The position numbers and the translations under genes were made by a program. Below the pieces are notes generated by a model. The model saw only the letters and a list, made by a program, of their open reading frames with translations, ran no database searches and was not told the origin of the DNA. From Conidiobolus incongruus B7586 (Eukaryota > Entomophthoromycota > Entomophthoromycetes > Entomophthorales > Conidiobolaceae), in NCBI GenBank assembly GCA_000697335.1, contig JNEM01015373.1, positions 1 through 17,514 on the forward strand: a stretch of DNA of 17,514 nt, in the 5' to 3' direction. This document shows positions 9,067-17,514 of this stretch, one piece after another. The stretch's first letter is position 1. Each line of letters starts with the position of its first letter.

Positions 9067-9629
9067 ATGAGATCAGCAAAATCAAAATGTCTGAACTATA
9101 TTGATATAATTATAATTCCTCACCTTGTTTATTCAGTATCTCGATTATATCGTAATTGTCACAAATTTTGTCTTATTATTTATACCCAACACTACAAATG
9201 CAAAATCGCAATTCAACTATTAATACAACTAAAATAAATAATCACAACTTGAAATATATTCAATAAATATACTTGAAAATGACACATGCATTATCATAAA
9301 AAGTTGAATTATATATATTTCTAATCCAGTTTTAGTACTAATTCGAGTTAAAAATACCTTGATTGAGTATATTTCATTGTTATTAAATTAATTTTATAAG
9401 CATACAATAATTTCCATAATTAACCATAATTATTATGGGTATAGTTTTTGCAGAATTGCCATTTATTATATTGTTAACAAAATTTCAATTTTTCATAATT
9501 CAATATTCTAATATATATTTTGAGAAGGAAAATTATTTATATTCCATTGCATTTGTTGTATTAAAAGGTCCCATATTTGCCACTATAGTTTCAAAGAACT
9601 ATAAATATATATATATATATATGAATTAA
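9067..9629 (+). pseudogene. possible decayed multi-pass membrane protein gene (receptor-like)
   Basis: Two short open pieces in the same orientation. The first (9067-9237, 56 codons) has a hydrophobic segment YIDIIIIPHLVYSVSRLYRN followed by a basic stretch. The second (9435-9629, 64 codons) has a hydrophobic helix with a central proline (MGIVFAELPFIILLTKFQFF), a short polar link, then a second helix ending GPIFATIVSKNYK. The order (helix, basic loop, helix with proline, helix ending in an NPxxY-like GPIFA plus basic tail) resembles transmembrane helices 5-7 of a rhodopsin-type receptor. This is a pattern reading only; a start, the first four helices and any splice sites are not visible, so it is at best a fragment or pseudogene. 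An AT microsatellite lies at the end (about 9604-9622). Confidence 0.28.
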
Positions 9630-9851
9630 CCAATACTATTAAAAATATTTGTTAAAAATATTATTCAGTATTGAAATTGATGTTTAATAGATTTTTTACA
9701 CACTCAAGATATAGTATCAATTATGAAACTCTTTAATGTTTAAAATAACAGGCCAAAGAGATCTAACACTCAACACTTGAACCATCAATGACAATGAAAA
9801 TTATTTAAAAAGAATAAGAATTTTTTTATTTCCAGACAATTAATTTTGAAT

Positions 9852-10010
9852 CTATAATCCTAAACATTGGAAAAACTCAGTGATTGCATCTTGATATTGA
9901 GGACTCATGACATTTTTTTTGGCTAGAGTGATATTAATTTTGGTGTTAATTAATTTTTTATTCATAATATCGAAAGTTATTTGATTCAATATACATTGGC
10001 AAGCATATGA
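9852..10010 (-). pseudogene. orphan 3' coding fragment, unidentified
   Basis: An open stretch of about 52 codons on the minus strand ending at the TAG 9854-9852. It reads as protein-like sequence, for example NITLAKKNVMSPQYQDAI followed by TEFFQCLGL at the C-terminus. Base use is less AT-skewed than its flanks. No start, upstream exon or family is recognised, and sequence further upstream on this strand is full of stops. It could be the last exon of a broken gene, or chance. Confidence 0.27.
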
Positions 10011-10455
10011 TAATTAAAATTATTAACGAAATTAATCATTACTATTTAAATAACAAAATATGTTTCAATATAGTATGCAATATATAAAATATGATCTATT
10101 CCTATAATTTGAAGTTTTTATTTTATCTTTAAAGATTGTGATATTAGTTTGATCGACTGAGACTGTTAAGATAGAATGCAGCATTAGCACATTGAATTAG
10201 CAATCATTGTAAATATAAAAAGTTTTACCAAAATATTTGTAAAAAAATTTTGAAACCACTATTTTAAATTAACTATTTGTATTATATTAATAAATTTTTC
10301 AAATCCTTTTCAAACTGAAGAAATTGTGAATATTTTGAAAGGTTGGTAATATTGAAATTAATTTTTTATTTTAATCAAATTTTAAAATTTGAAATATATT
10401 TATATATTAAATTATTCAAAGAATTCAAAATAAAGTATATGATATACCTAAAAAC

Positions 10456-10700
10456 ATGAATAATGATTGGCAAATTAAATATCTTATCGAGCTTTGGACT
10501 TTCATTCGAGTATCATATATCTATCAAGTACTAGGCTATTGCTAAAATTAAAAAATAAAACTTGGTATTCACAATTATTTATATTTAATCAAAGTTACAA
10601 AAAAGTTGAACAAATTATACTTACTGACCTTCATCCATATCATATACTCGGATCACTTATAACCGATGCCATGTATTTCTTTTGTTATAAGATGAATTGA
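10456..10700 (+). pseudogene. possible F-box-like protein fragment
   Basis: ATG 10456 begins MNNDWQIKYLIELWTFIR, after which the reading continues best in another frame (about 10515 on): LSSTRLLLKLKNKTWYSQLF, then a charged stretch to a stop at 10700. Together this resembles an F-box start (short amphipathic helices, LSxTxxLLxxL, then KTWYS), the kind of domain that begins fungal F-box/LRR proteins. There is a frame change inside and no leucine-rich repeats follow. A decayed paralogue fragment is the best guess; chance cannot be excluded. Confidence 0.28.
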
Positions 10701-11310
10701 AAAGATAATTTTAACTGGATTCCTTATTTGACAAATGGTTCAACATTATGTTAGATGTTACAGGCCCTAAAATAATTTGAATAGTGGCACTTATTTATCA
10801 AGACTCCATTAATTCAAATTAAAATGTATACTCAAATTTCACAATAACATTTGTAATTGAATATACTATAATGGAAATTTTCTTATCATAAGACTTATTA
10901 TCACATTAGTACATTTGAAGAATAAAATTCATTCAAATTTCAAAAAAATATCTTTCCTTTAAAAAATTTGATTGCAAATGCGAATATTGAATATGATTAA
11001 ATATTTGAAATATGGCTTTGCATTATTATTAATGCTTTTGATAATCAATAAATATAATATAGAAATTATAATAGGATGCCAATAATACAGTAATACCGAA
11101 ACTCTCAAAAATGTTGATTAATTATTAATAATAGATTCATTAATAAGGAATTTGAATATTAAATATACCATTAAAAATTAGTGTTATAAATAATATTATA
11201 TAATTAGAAGGAATAAAACATAAACTTTTTGTCATTTGTTTTTCAAGTTCATTATTAACAAAATATGTACTATTTAAAGGAGTTATAATATCAAATTTCA
11301 GTCCCCAGTC
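10701..11310. other. AT-rich spacer, no gene seen
   Basis: About 610 bases with no recognisable gene. It ends with TTTCAG at 11295-11300, just before the ATG of the decarboxylase pseudogene. That hexamer could be a splice acceptor of a lost 5' untranslated exon. Confidence 0.4.
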
Positions 11311-12815
11311 ATGACTTTAACCAATCATTTCGAACCTGAAGTATTGATTGCACAACTGTATCATGTTGACCGCCCCAAGTACGACATTTAATTATACTAA
11401 TTTATTTATGCAGCGAGGAACGCGCAACTCAATATTCGAGAGTATAAAATCCCCAAATAAACGTTGAATCCTTATATTGTTTATCGCACAATCCGCCATG
11501 AAATGGACTTAGAAGCGAAAGTATTGCAAAATTGTGCTGCATAGATGAATATATAGATGGACCCTGAAGCTGAGAAGTTAATGTATGAGAATTTAGATAA
11601 ATATTTTTTAGATGAGGAAAGGCTCCCATCCATTCAGAGGAATTATGAATGTTATATTTCAACGCTGTCACAACTTCGGAAGGTCCCAAGAGGTAATAGC
11701 GCAGTTTGCACTATGTGTGGTAGATTTTCCGAGAGTATTATCCTAGGTGGTTTAGCTATGTAGTGGGCTTGGTGCAAGAAGAGAAAGCAATAAGGTTTGT
11801 GTTATAGTAATCCAAATATCGTACTTGGAAGTAATACGCTCTGCTGTACTGAAAAGTTTTTGAGATACTTTGATGTGGAGGCAAAAATTGTATCAGTGAC
11901 TAAGAGAGATATCTATGCCCTGGCTCCAGAGGATTGTGTAAAGCATATTAATGAAAACACTATTGACATCTATTTTATTTTGAGATCTATTCACACTAGT
12001 TATTTTGAACCTGTCAAATAACTGCCTAAAGCATTGGACAAAATTCAAGGAGAAAGGGATAAGTTATTCCAATTCTTATTGATGGTGTATTGCCAAATTT
12101 CATTGAACCCTTTGCATTCCTAGATCTTAGATGATCTTTCGATGTCAAACGCGTGGTAAGTATTAATCCATCCGGCCACGAATATGGCATAGTCTATACT
12201 GGACTTGAATGAGTCAGCTGGCAAGGCCAAAAACATCTCTACAAAGATTTAATCCTCAAAATAGATTATTTTGGTGCCACCAAAAGATCTTTCACACTAA
12301 ACTTTCCCAAATCGGCCACCCACATTATCGGCCAATACTACAGCTTCATCCTCCTCGGTATCAAAGACTACCCTAACACTATCAACAATTGCCTACTCAG
12401 TCCCGGTCATCTATTCAGAGATCTTGAAAGATCCGGATACTACAAAGTAATTTCCAGCATCCACATCCATTCCAAACATGCTAATAAGTACGTGGTTGGT
12501 GTTGCCGTGGTTATATTTTACTTCTCCGATAGCCACAAACAATCCAATTCGAATGCCATCGAAGTAGATATCGTGGGTCTAATCCGTACCAAGGGCTGGA
12601 TGATCCCCTCGTACAAATTACCTCTGGAGTGCCCCAACCAAAAAGTATTATGTATCGTCATGAAAGAAAACTATTCCATCGAAGTAGTTGACCAGATCCT
12701 AGACGTCCTAATCCGACGCGCGGACTTTTTGAAAGACAATAAGCAAGGGTTAGGTCAAACGTTCAAAACTATAGAATTAGAAGATTTTGATCCACTTGAA
12801 GGACGACTTTTTTGA
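11311..12815 (+). pseudogene. glutamate decarboxylase pseudogene (PLP-dependent, GadA/B type)
   Basis: Nearly full length: about 490 codons against 466 in the E. coli enzyme. Readable blocks in order are MDPEAEKLMYENLDKYFLDE (from 11557), the SSES-like block FSESIILGGLAM, NPNIVLGSNTLCCTEKFLRY, HINENTI, the IPILIDGV block, SINPSGHEYG (family SISASGHKFG) and RTKGWMIPSYKLPLE near the C-terminus. The enzyme class converts glutamate to GABA in the cytosol. A 35-base intron with branch site TACTAAT fits at 11379-11413. The gene is dead: at least eight in-frame stops (several replacing a family Trp, TGG to TGA/TAG), frame changes near 11437 and 12055, and the lysine that binds PLP is Glu (GAA, 12180-12182). 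The last 200 or so codons are open and GC-richer than the first half. The retained intron argues against a retrocopy. Confidence 0.9.
11379..11413 (+). other. probable short intron in the decarboxylase pseudogene
   Basis: GTACGA...TACTAAT...GCAG, 35 bases. Removing it joins the N-terminal piece MTLTNHFEPEVLIAQLYH to EERATQYSR in one frame, as expected before the KIPK block of the enzyme. It is shorter than the 47-59-base introns in the intact genes, so a small deletion inside it is possible. Confidence 0.6.
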
Positions 12816-14559
12816 TTTCAGAACCAATCTAATTTCAATAAAAGCCAGCAAGTATACTAGTACTTGCTAAACTTGAATGATATGACTTATCAGGATTATA
12901 CTTGGATGTGTAATTATTGTCCTTTTACTTCAAAAAAATTATTTTTATTTTTATATTCCAAATAAATTATATTTAAATATTCATATAAATTTTCTTTGAA
13001 TAGTGTGTTTAATATTTAAATATAGCAAATATATTTCAATATTATATAAATAATTATTCAAAAATTAATTTTATTTTAATAAATTTTAATAAATTTTTAA
13101 AATCTTGGGAATAATAAGAATAAGATATTCGAAATACTACATCAAAAATTCTTGAACATAAATTAGTTTATTTCTTCCTTTTGTCAGCAATAGATTACTC
13201 CTGTTCCAATTATGAAATACATATAACCTTATATTGGGCGAATCGTAGTGAATAATGTATACCCTTATTCGCAATTTTTATTAATATAATAAAACAATGT
13301 TCTTGGTAATTTTTCAAATGCTAATATCAATGTACTTGATAATTCAAATATCAGAACTATTTTATATTTTCACAAGATAGTTTTGAAAATAAGGAATATG
13401 AATAATTCAAAAATGTCCTAACTTACTTCGCTCTTATGTCTATTCATTTAGTATAAATTATTAACCATGTAGATTTATTTGAGACTAGTATGGGTAGAAT
13501 ATTGAATGATATTTTATATTGGATATTAACGAATTCCGCACAAATACAGACTAATTCTCATCTAATAATAACTTGCAACAATTCAAAATATAAATAGGAT
13601 CAATAATTAAGAATTAATAAACATTCTACAAAATGGAATATTTTAATTATAAATCGTTAGTAATCCATTTTAATCCATTTAAAAGAATATGGTATGATTG
13701 CAAACGATAAGGATAAACAGCTGGAGTATACTATAATTTGGATTACATATATTTGAAAATAATTTATATTAACTGGTAATTTGAGTAACAGAAAAGATAA
13801 TTTAAAATTGAAATTGCTCAACACAAAATGTAGTAATTTGAGATAATCACAAATATAAATCTAATAATAAATGAAATATGCACTATTTATTTTAAATTTT
13901 ATTATTATTATTTTGAATAATTTGTCATTAAAATTTTTAAACAAGATTTGAATTTAAAATTGTAATTGGCACCTGTTAGGAGATATCATTATAAGGAATT
14001 TGACTAATTTAGCAATGATCAAATATTTTTATTTTAAAAATAGCTTTAGATCACTATTTTTTTTAAAAAACTTTTGTAATTAGTAAGAGTATCCGATATA
14101 TATTCAATATTTGAATAATTGACAATATTTTCAAGTTTTTTATCAAATATTCAATTATTCAAAGAAAATTTCAGTTTTATTTTTATAAAGAGTAAACTAA
14201 TATATTTAGTTTATTTATCCAGAAAAATAAATTAATATTTATAGTTTATCCTAAATAACTATAAATAATGGGTGAAGAATGAATTAATTGATGTTTGATT
14301 AAAATTATAGTTAAATATCTATCATTAGATATAAATTTTTAGAATTTTCATTGAAAACATTGAAAAATCGAAATTGTTATAAATTTGTATTAATAACAGC
14401 AAAACAATAATTAATATATACTATGTGCATTATATAAATATATCATTTATGAGATTGAGATAACATAGCAATATTCATTAAAATGATTCCTGAAATATTT
14501 TTCTATAATCTATTAATTAATACTCAGATTTTAATATGTGGATAAAATTTCTTAAAAAC
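12816..14559. other. long AT-rich spacer, no gene seen
   Basis: About 1.74 kb with stops in every frame and no protein or RNA gene that I recognise. The only local structure noticed is a small overlapping inverted repeat at 13238-13272 (GCGAAT...ATTCGC and GAATAA...TTATTC). Confidence 0.5.
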
Positions 14560-14772
14560 CTAGAAAAAATTAATCATTGGATCAATTACAATCCACCTGA
14601 ATATAAGTTTATCAATTATGTGATCTGTGTTGGGTAAACTTCGAATCTTCTCACACTTTATATATAATTTTAGCAACTGAATAGTCATATAATCAGGTAA
14701 GTTTGGAAATGATACAATTTTATACATTTTAGGAACAGGTGGGGTTTGTGCAATAAGTCTCACAAATTCCAT
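14560..14772 (-). CDS. small hypothetical ORF, divergent from trpD
   Basis: 70 codons from ATG 14772, starting MEFVRLIAQTPPVPKMYKIV and ending in a run of hydrophobic residues. Base composition is less AT-rich than the flanks, and the ORF faces away from trpD with a 314-base gap, both of which favour real coding sequence. No family is recognised. It may be the first exon of a spliced gene or a remnant: downstream on this strand the frame is soon closed by TAG, and a short open piece VFKKFYPHIK follows. Not sure that it is expressed. Confidence 0.35.
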   Translation of the reverse strand: MEFVRLIAQTPPVPKMYKIVSFPNLPDYMTIQLLKLYIKCEKIRSLPNTDHIIDKLIFRWIVIDPMINFF

Positions 14773-14856
14773 TTTTGATTTTTATTATATCAGATTTTCT
14801 TAATTTATTCAAATTCAGCTTTTTGATTTCCTTCTCTAATTGGTTTTTTTTCATTC

Positions 14857-14864
14857 GACGTCAT
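14857..14864. promoter_or_regulatory. CRE-like bZIP site upstream of trpD
   Basis: GACGTCAT, close to the palindromic CRE sequence TGACGTCA bound by ATF/CREB-type bZIP factors. It lies about 225 bases upstream of the trpD start, in the only GC-containing patch of the intergenic region, a few bases from a Gcn4-like site. Confidence 0.45.
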
Positions 14865-14866
14865 CC

Positions 14867-14872
14867 TGACTC
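14867..14872. promoter_or_regulatory. Gcn4/Cpc1-like site upstream of trpD
   Basis: TGACTC, the core of the TGASTCA site bound by Gcn4/Cpc1, the general amino-acid control factor of fungi; here it is followed by T instead of A. It stands about 215 bases before the trpD start. The gene belongs to a pathway that this factor controls in yeast and Neurospora, so a regulatory role is plausible. Confidence 0.45.
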
Positions 14873-14918
14873 TTCATGTCATTTTAATCATTACTTTTAA
14901 CAAATATTAATCAGTGAA

Positions 14919-14927
14919 TATAAATAG
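14919..14927 (+). promoter_or_regulatory. TATA-like element of trpD
   Basis: TATAAATAG, about 160 bases before the start codon and downstream of the two bZIP-like sites. Such words are common by chance in AT-rich DNA, so only its position and good match to the consensus support it. Confidence 0.35.
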
Positions 14928-15086
14928 TTGAGATCATCACCCCTATTTGAGACTAATATTTAAAAGATATAAAAAAGTAATACAATCAATATTAATAAAT
15001 CCATCTATTATTGAATTAAAATATCAAACTACTGCTAACAACAATAATATTCACTTAAATTTAAATATTATTTACAATTATCAAGT

Positions 15087-16130
15087 ATGAGTGACTATAA
15101 TCAGTTAAAACAGTATATTCTCAAATTGAAGAACCAAACACCTGAATTCACTGCAAAAGATGTTGAAGGAGCCTTCAAGCTTATTTTACAGGGTGAAGTT
15201 AACGAAGTTCAGATTGCAACCTTTTTAACCCTTTTAAGTACTACCAAATTAGACAGAGACCCTGATGTACTTTTCACTTGTGCCACCATATTGAAGAACC
15301 TAGCAGTTCAGGTCGATTGGTCCAGTATCAAAACGCCGTTACTCGATATCGTTGGTACCGGCGGTGATGGTAAAAACACATTTAATGTATCTACAGCCTC
15401 ATCAATTGTAGTCGCAGCAGCTGGTGGTAAGGTTGGAAAAGGGGGAAATAGATCTTCCACTTCTAAATCGGGATCAGCAGACTTTCTAGAGGCTTTAGGA
15501 GCGAATATCGCCTCCTTGCAGCCCCATGGAGTACCACAAATCCTTCAAAAAAATAATTTTTGCTTCCTTTTTGCACCTCAATTCCACCCTATCGTGAAGA
15601 AAGTAGCTCCTGTTCGCAAAAATATTCCATTTCCCACAATTTTTAATCTCTTAGGACCACTCGTTAACATGTGCTCTCCTACAAGACTCATCATGGGTGT
15701 ATTCCACTACGATTTGGGCCGAGTGATGGCCGAAACATTACATAAACTCGGTGTTGAAGAAGCGCTGGTCGTCTTCGGCGATATTGGACTTGACGAAATT
15801 AGTCCCATTGGTACCACTAGCACCTGGTCCCTCTCCAAAGGCAAAATCACAGAACAAAAGATCAGTCCCAAGGACTTTGGGCTCCCTGAGCATGAATTGA
15901 GTGAAGTCGCTGGCGGATCAAGCGAATTTAATGCTGCAATCTTTACCAAAATAGCCAATAACGACTATGAGGGACCCATACTAGATTTCATATTGTTGAA
16001 TGCTGGTGCATTGCTCAAAGTTAGTGGTTTATGCTCCACATTCGAAGAAGGTGTTGCATTAGCTAGAAATGCTATCCAAACTGGTAAAGTTAAAGAAACT
16101 TTGAATCAATTCATTAATCAATTAAAATAA
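15087..16130 (+). CDS. TRP4: anthranilate phosphoribosyltransferase (TrpD/Trp4)
   Basis: A 347-residue intronless enzyme of normal length (bacterial TrpD about 345, yeast Trp4 380). It joins anthranilate to PRPP, the second step of tryptophan synthesis, in the cytosol. Visible motifs: an all-helical N-terminal part, GTGGDGKNTFNVST (90-103, PRPP binding), KGGNRSSTSKSGSADFLEAL (118-137), FAPQFHP (162-168), VAPVRK (173-178, anthranilate-binding Arg177), TIFNLLGPLVN (184-194) and GLDEIS (234-239, the Asp-Glu pair for magnesium). Two differences from the family are notable: the motif KHGN reads KGGN (Gly119), and LGIRT/PFRT reads PFPT (Pro183). The stop is followed by an AT-rich tail. The upstream region has CRE-like and Gcn4-like sites. 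Function is secure; whether the changed residues matter is not known. Confidence 0.95.
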   Translation: MSDYNQLKQYILKLKNQTPEFTAKDVEGAFKLILQGEVNEVQIATFLTLLSTTKLDRDPDVLFTCATILKNLAVQVDWSSIKTPLLDIVGTGGDGKNTFNVSTASSIVVAAAGGKVGKGGNRSSTSKSGSADFLEALGANIASLQPHGVPQILQKNNFCFLFAPQFHPIVKKVAPVRKNIPFPTIFNLLGPLVNMCSPTRLIMGVFHYDLGRVMAETLHKLGVEEALVVFGDIGLDEISPIGTTSTWSLSKGKITEQKISPKDFGLPEHELSEVAGGSSEFNAAIFTKIANNDYEGPILDFILLNAGALLKVSGLCSTFEEGVALARNAIQTGKVKETLNQFINQLK

Positions 16131-16644
16131 TATTATCATCAGTATGTTAATTCCTCAATATTCAGATATAAACAGGAACAAAAAATGGAAATCTCCTTAT
16201 ATTTATTGTATAATTATAAATATAGCTATTGCATGTTATTGAATTAGTTGATTTAATATTTATTTTGAATCAGAATTATCTAACAAAATTGTATATATTA
16301 TCATATTTTTTGCATTGAAATGTGATTTTTGAGGAATTACTGTATAAATGATCACTTTCACTTTATCACTAATTCCTCACTTTTGTGAAAAAAAAATTGG
16401 AATATTAACTTTATGATAATTATCTGATTCATAAAAATTAGAATAATTGACATATTGGTATATATTCATATTAATAATATAAATAATCATCAAAATATCA
16501 ATTTAAGTGTACTTATGATATACGAACATAATTTTATATCTGCAATTCTCATATATTCATTTCAATGTCAAAAATCACTCTATCTATTCCAAAAAATAAA
16601 GTACTTAAATCAAATTTAAATAATGAATAGTATTTTATTATATA
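16131..16644. other. 3' flank of trpD, no gene seen
   Basis: AT-rich stretch holding the 3' end of the trpD transcript, up to the TA (16643-16644) where mariner copy C begins. AATTCCTCA recurs (16149-16157 and 16372-16380), with a near-inverse GAGGAATTA at 16331-16339. No gene is recognised. Confidence 0.45.
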
Positions 16645-17214
16645 TTACTCTGCATTTTAAATAATGGGAATTTTTTGTGATTAAAAATAAATAAACATTT
16701 TGATATAAAATATATAAAAATAATGATATAATATAGAATTAATAGTTTTATTATTATTAATAACTTTTTATTATATTTTTAATAAACTTTTAATATTTAA
16801 AATATAGTTTTTTTATTAAAAACTAAAATTTATTATTTTATAAAACCTATTAAATTTTCTTTCCTATAAGCTAGTTTTTTAAATACTTAAAGTAATTATA
16901 ATTATATAAGTTATAATCTAAGGAATATGCTAGATATAGTAATTTTTTAGTTTTATTAATTAGAAAATTTTTTATAACTTTAAATTTATATATTTTGTAA
17001 TTATTATATAAAATAATAATTTTTTTAATTATATTAATAATATTAATTAATAATTGTTTTATTTAAAAATAATATAAAGCTTTTTTTAAGAGATTTTTCT
17101 TTAAAAATTAAATAAAAATAGCATATATTATTATAATTAATTATAATCAATAGAATTCATTTATTAATTAAAAATCAATTTTAAAAGATTTTATAAAAAT
17201 AATTATCAGTATAT
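16645..17214 (-). mobile_element. mariner copy C, 3' half, interrupted by copy D
   Basis: On the minus strand this matches copy A from the middle of the transposase to the right end: for example the TTATAACTTATATAATTATA block of the third catalytic region and the inverted repeat ending at 16645 next to TA (16643-16644). The missing 5' half is expected beyond the right edge of the window, because similarity is cut exactly at the TA (17215-17216) where copy D starts. It is as decayed as copy A, with many in-frame stops, and shows the same Asp-to-Asn codon (GAT to AAT) at the third catalytic position. Confidence 0.85.
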
Positions 17215-17216
17215 TA

Positions 17217-17514
17217 TTACCATGGAATTGAAGAAATGGGAAATTTTTTAATTTCTGATTTTTCAAACATATTATTAGTTTCAAATAAGCAAATATATAC
17301 AAAACAAATAGGAAAATAAATAGTTTTGAATTATATATATATATATATATATAATAATTTTTTTGATTAAAAAATGAATTTTTTAAAATTAGTTGTTTAA
17401 TTTAATCATGCTTAAACCAAATAGTGACCATCAAAAGTCTTTTATTTTAGTATCAGTAAAACTTAACCACAAACCCTCTAAAATCATTCAAAATTTACAA
17501 ACAGCTTTTGGTAG
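17217..17514 (+). mobile_element. mariner copy D, 5' end, least decayed, cut by window edge
   Basis: Starts after TA 17215-17216 with the family inverted repeat (TTACCATGGAATTG, then AAATGGGAAATT) and follows copy A base by base through the 5' leader, including an expanded AT microsatellite (about 17333-17354). It sits inside copy C, so it inserted later. Where copy A has T or A, it often keeps C or G, so it is nearer the ancestral sequence. The window ends inside its transposase. Confidence 0.85.
17408..17514 (+). CDS. mariner transposase, N-terminal part (copy D, partial)
   Basis: ATG 17408 opens 35 codons without a stop up to the window edge, beginning MLKPNSDHQKSFILVSVKLN and continuing HKPSKIIQNLQTAFG. 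This should be the start of the DNA-binding helix-turn-helix region, which recognises the inverted repeats. Copy A has a TAA where this copy has CAA (Gln28). Whether the rest of the gene is open cannot be seen here. Confidence 0.75.
   Translation, partial: MLKPNSDHQKSFILVSVKLNHKPSKIIQNLQTAFG

Noticed and set aside
9604-9622. AT dinucleotide run as a functional element
   Set aside because: A simple microsatellite; several others exist in this AT-rich window.
11429-11689. 86-codon minus-strand ORF
   Set aside because: Antisense to the decarboxylase pseudogene, whose sense frame has clear family similarity.
13238-13272. Overlapping inverted repeats GCGAAT...ATTCGC and GAATAA...TTATTC
   Set aside because: Arms of only 6 bases in AT-rich DNA; easily expected by chance and linked to no gene.

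Overview
The window is a piece of a very AT-rich eukaryotic nuclear genome. Genes are broken by short introns (about 47-59 bases, GT...AG). The protein set (Leo1, Efg1, a TPR/F-box/LRR protein like Pof3/Dia2, and a fungal-type anthranilate phosphoribosyltransferase) points to a fungus. The base composition, tiny introns and loose gene packing would suit an early-diverging lineage such as the Entomophthoromycotina (Conidiobolus-like); that placement is inference, not something the sequence proves.

Layout. Bases 1-2814 are transposon-rich: a full-length but heavily decayed mariner element (345-1661, plus strand) and a 3'-truncated second copy in the opposite orientation (about 2022-2814). Bases 3293-8883 are a compact block of housekeeping genes: a five-exon Pof3/Dia2-like gene (minus), LEO1 (plus, divergent from it) and a four-exon EFG1 gene (minus, convergent with LEO1). 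Bases 8884-12815 hold no intact gene that I can see. They contain fragments: membrane-protein-like pieces, an orphan 3' coding fragment, an F-box-like fragment, and a nearly full-length glutamate decarboxylase pseudogene (11311-12815). A long empty stretch follows, then a small unidentified ORF (14560-14772, minus) divergent from the trpD/TRP4 gene (15087-16130). The right edge is mariner again: the 3' half of one copy on the minus strand (16645-17214), interrupted at a TA by the start of a better preserved plus-strand copy (17217 to the window end).

How it fits together. The intact genes are unrelated housekeeping functions: SCF ubiquitin ligase and replication integrity, Paf1-complex transcription elongation, 18S rRNA processing, and tryptophan synthesis. 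The trpD promoter carries a CRE-like and a Gcn4-like site, as expected for an amino-acid biosynthesis gene. The mariner copies and the decarboxylase pseudogene show decay rich in C-to-T and G-to-A changes, which in the transposon resembles repeat-induced point mutation or methyl-cytosine deamination. I found no CRISPR array, rRNA or convincing tRNA, and no strong sign of a wholly new system. The most useful observations are the decaying and nested mariner elements, the dead decarboxylase with its PLP lysine replaced, and an altered substrate-binding motif in TrpD.
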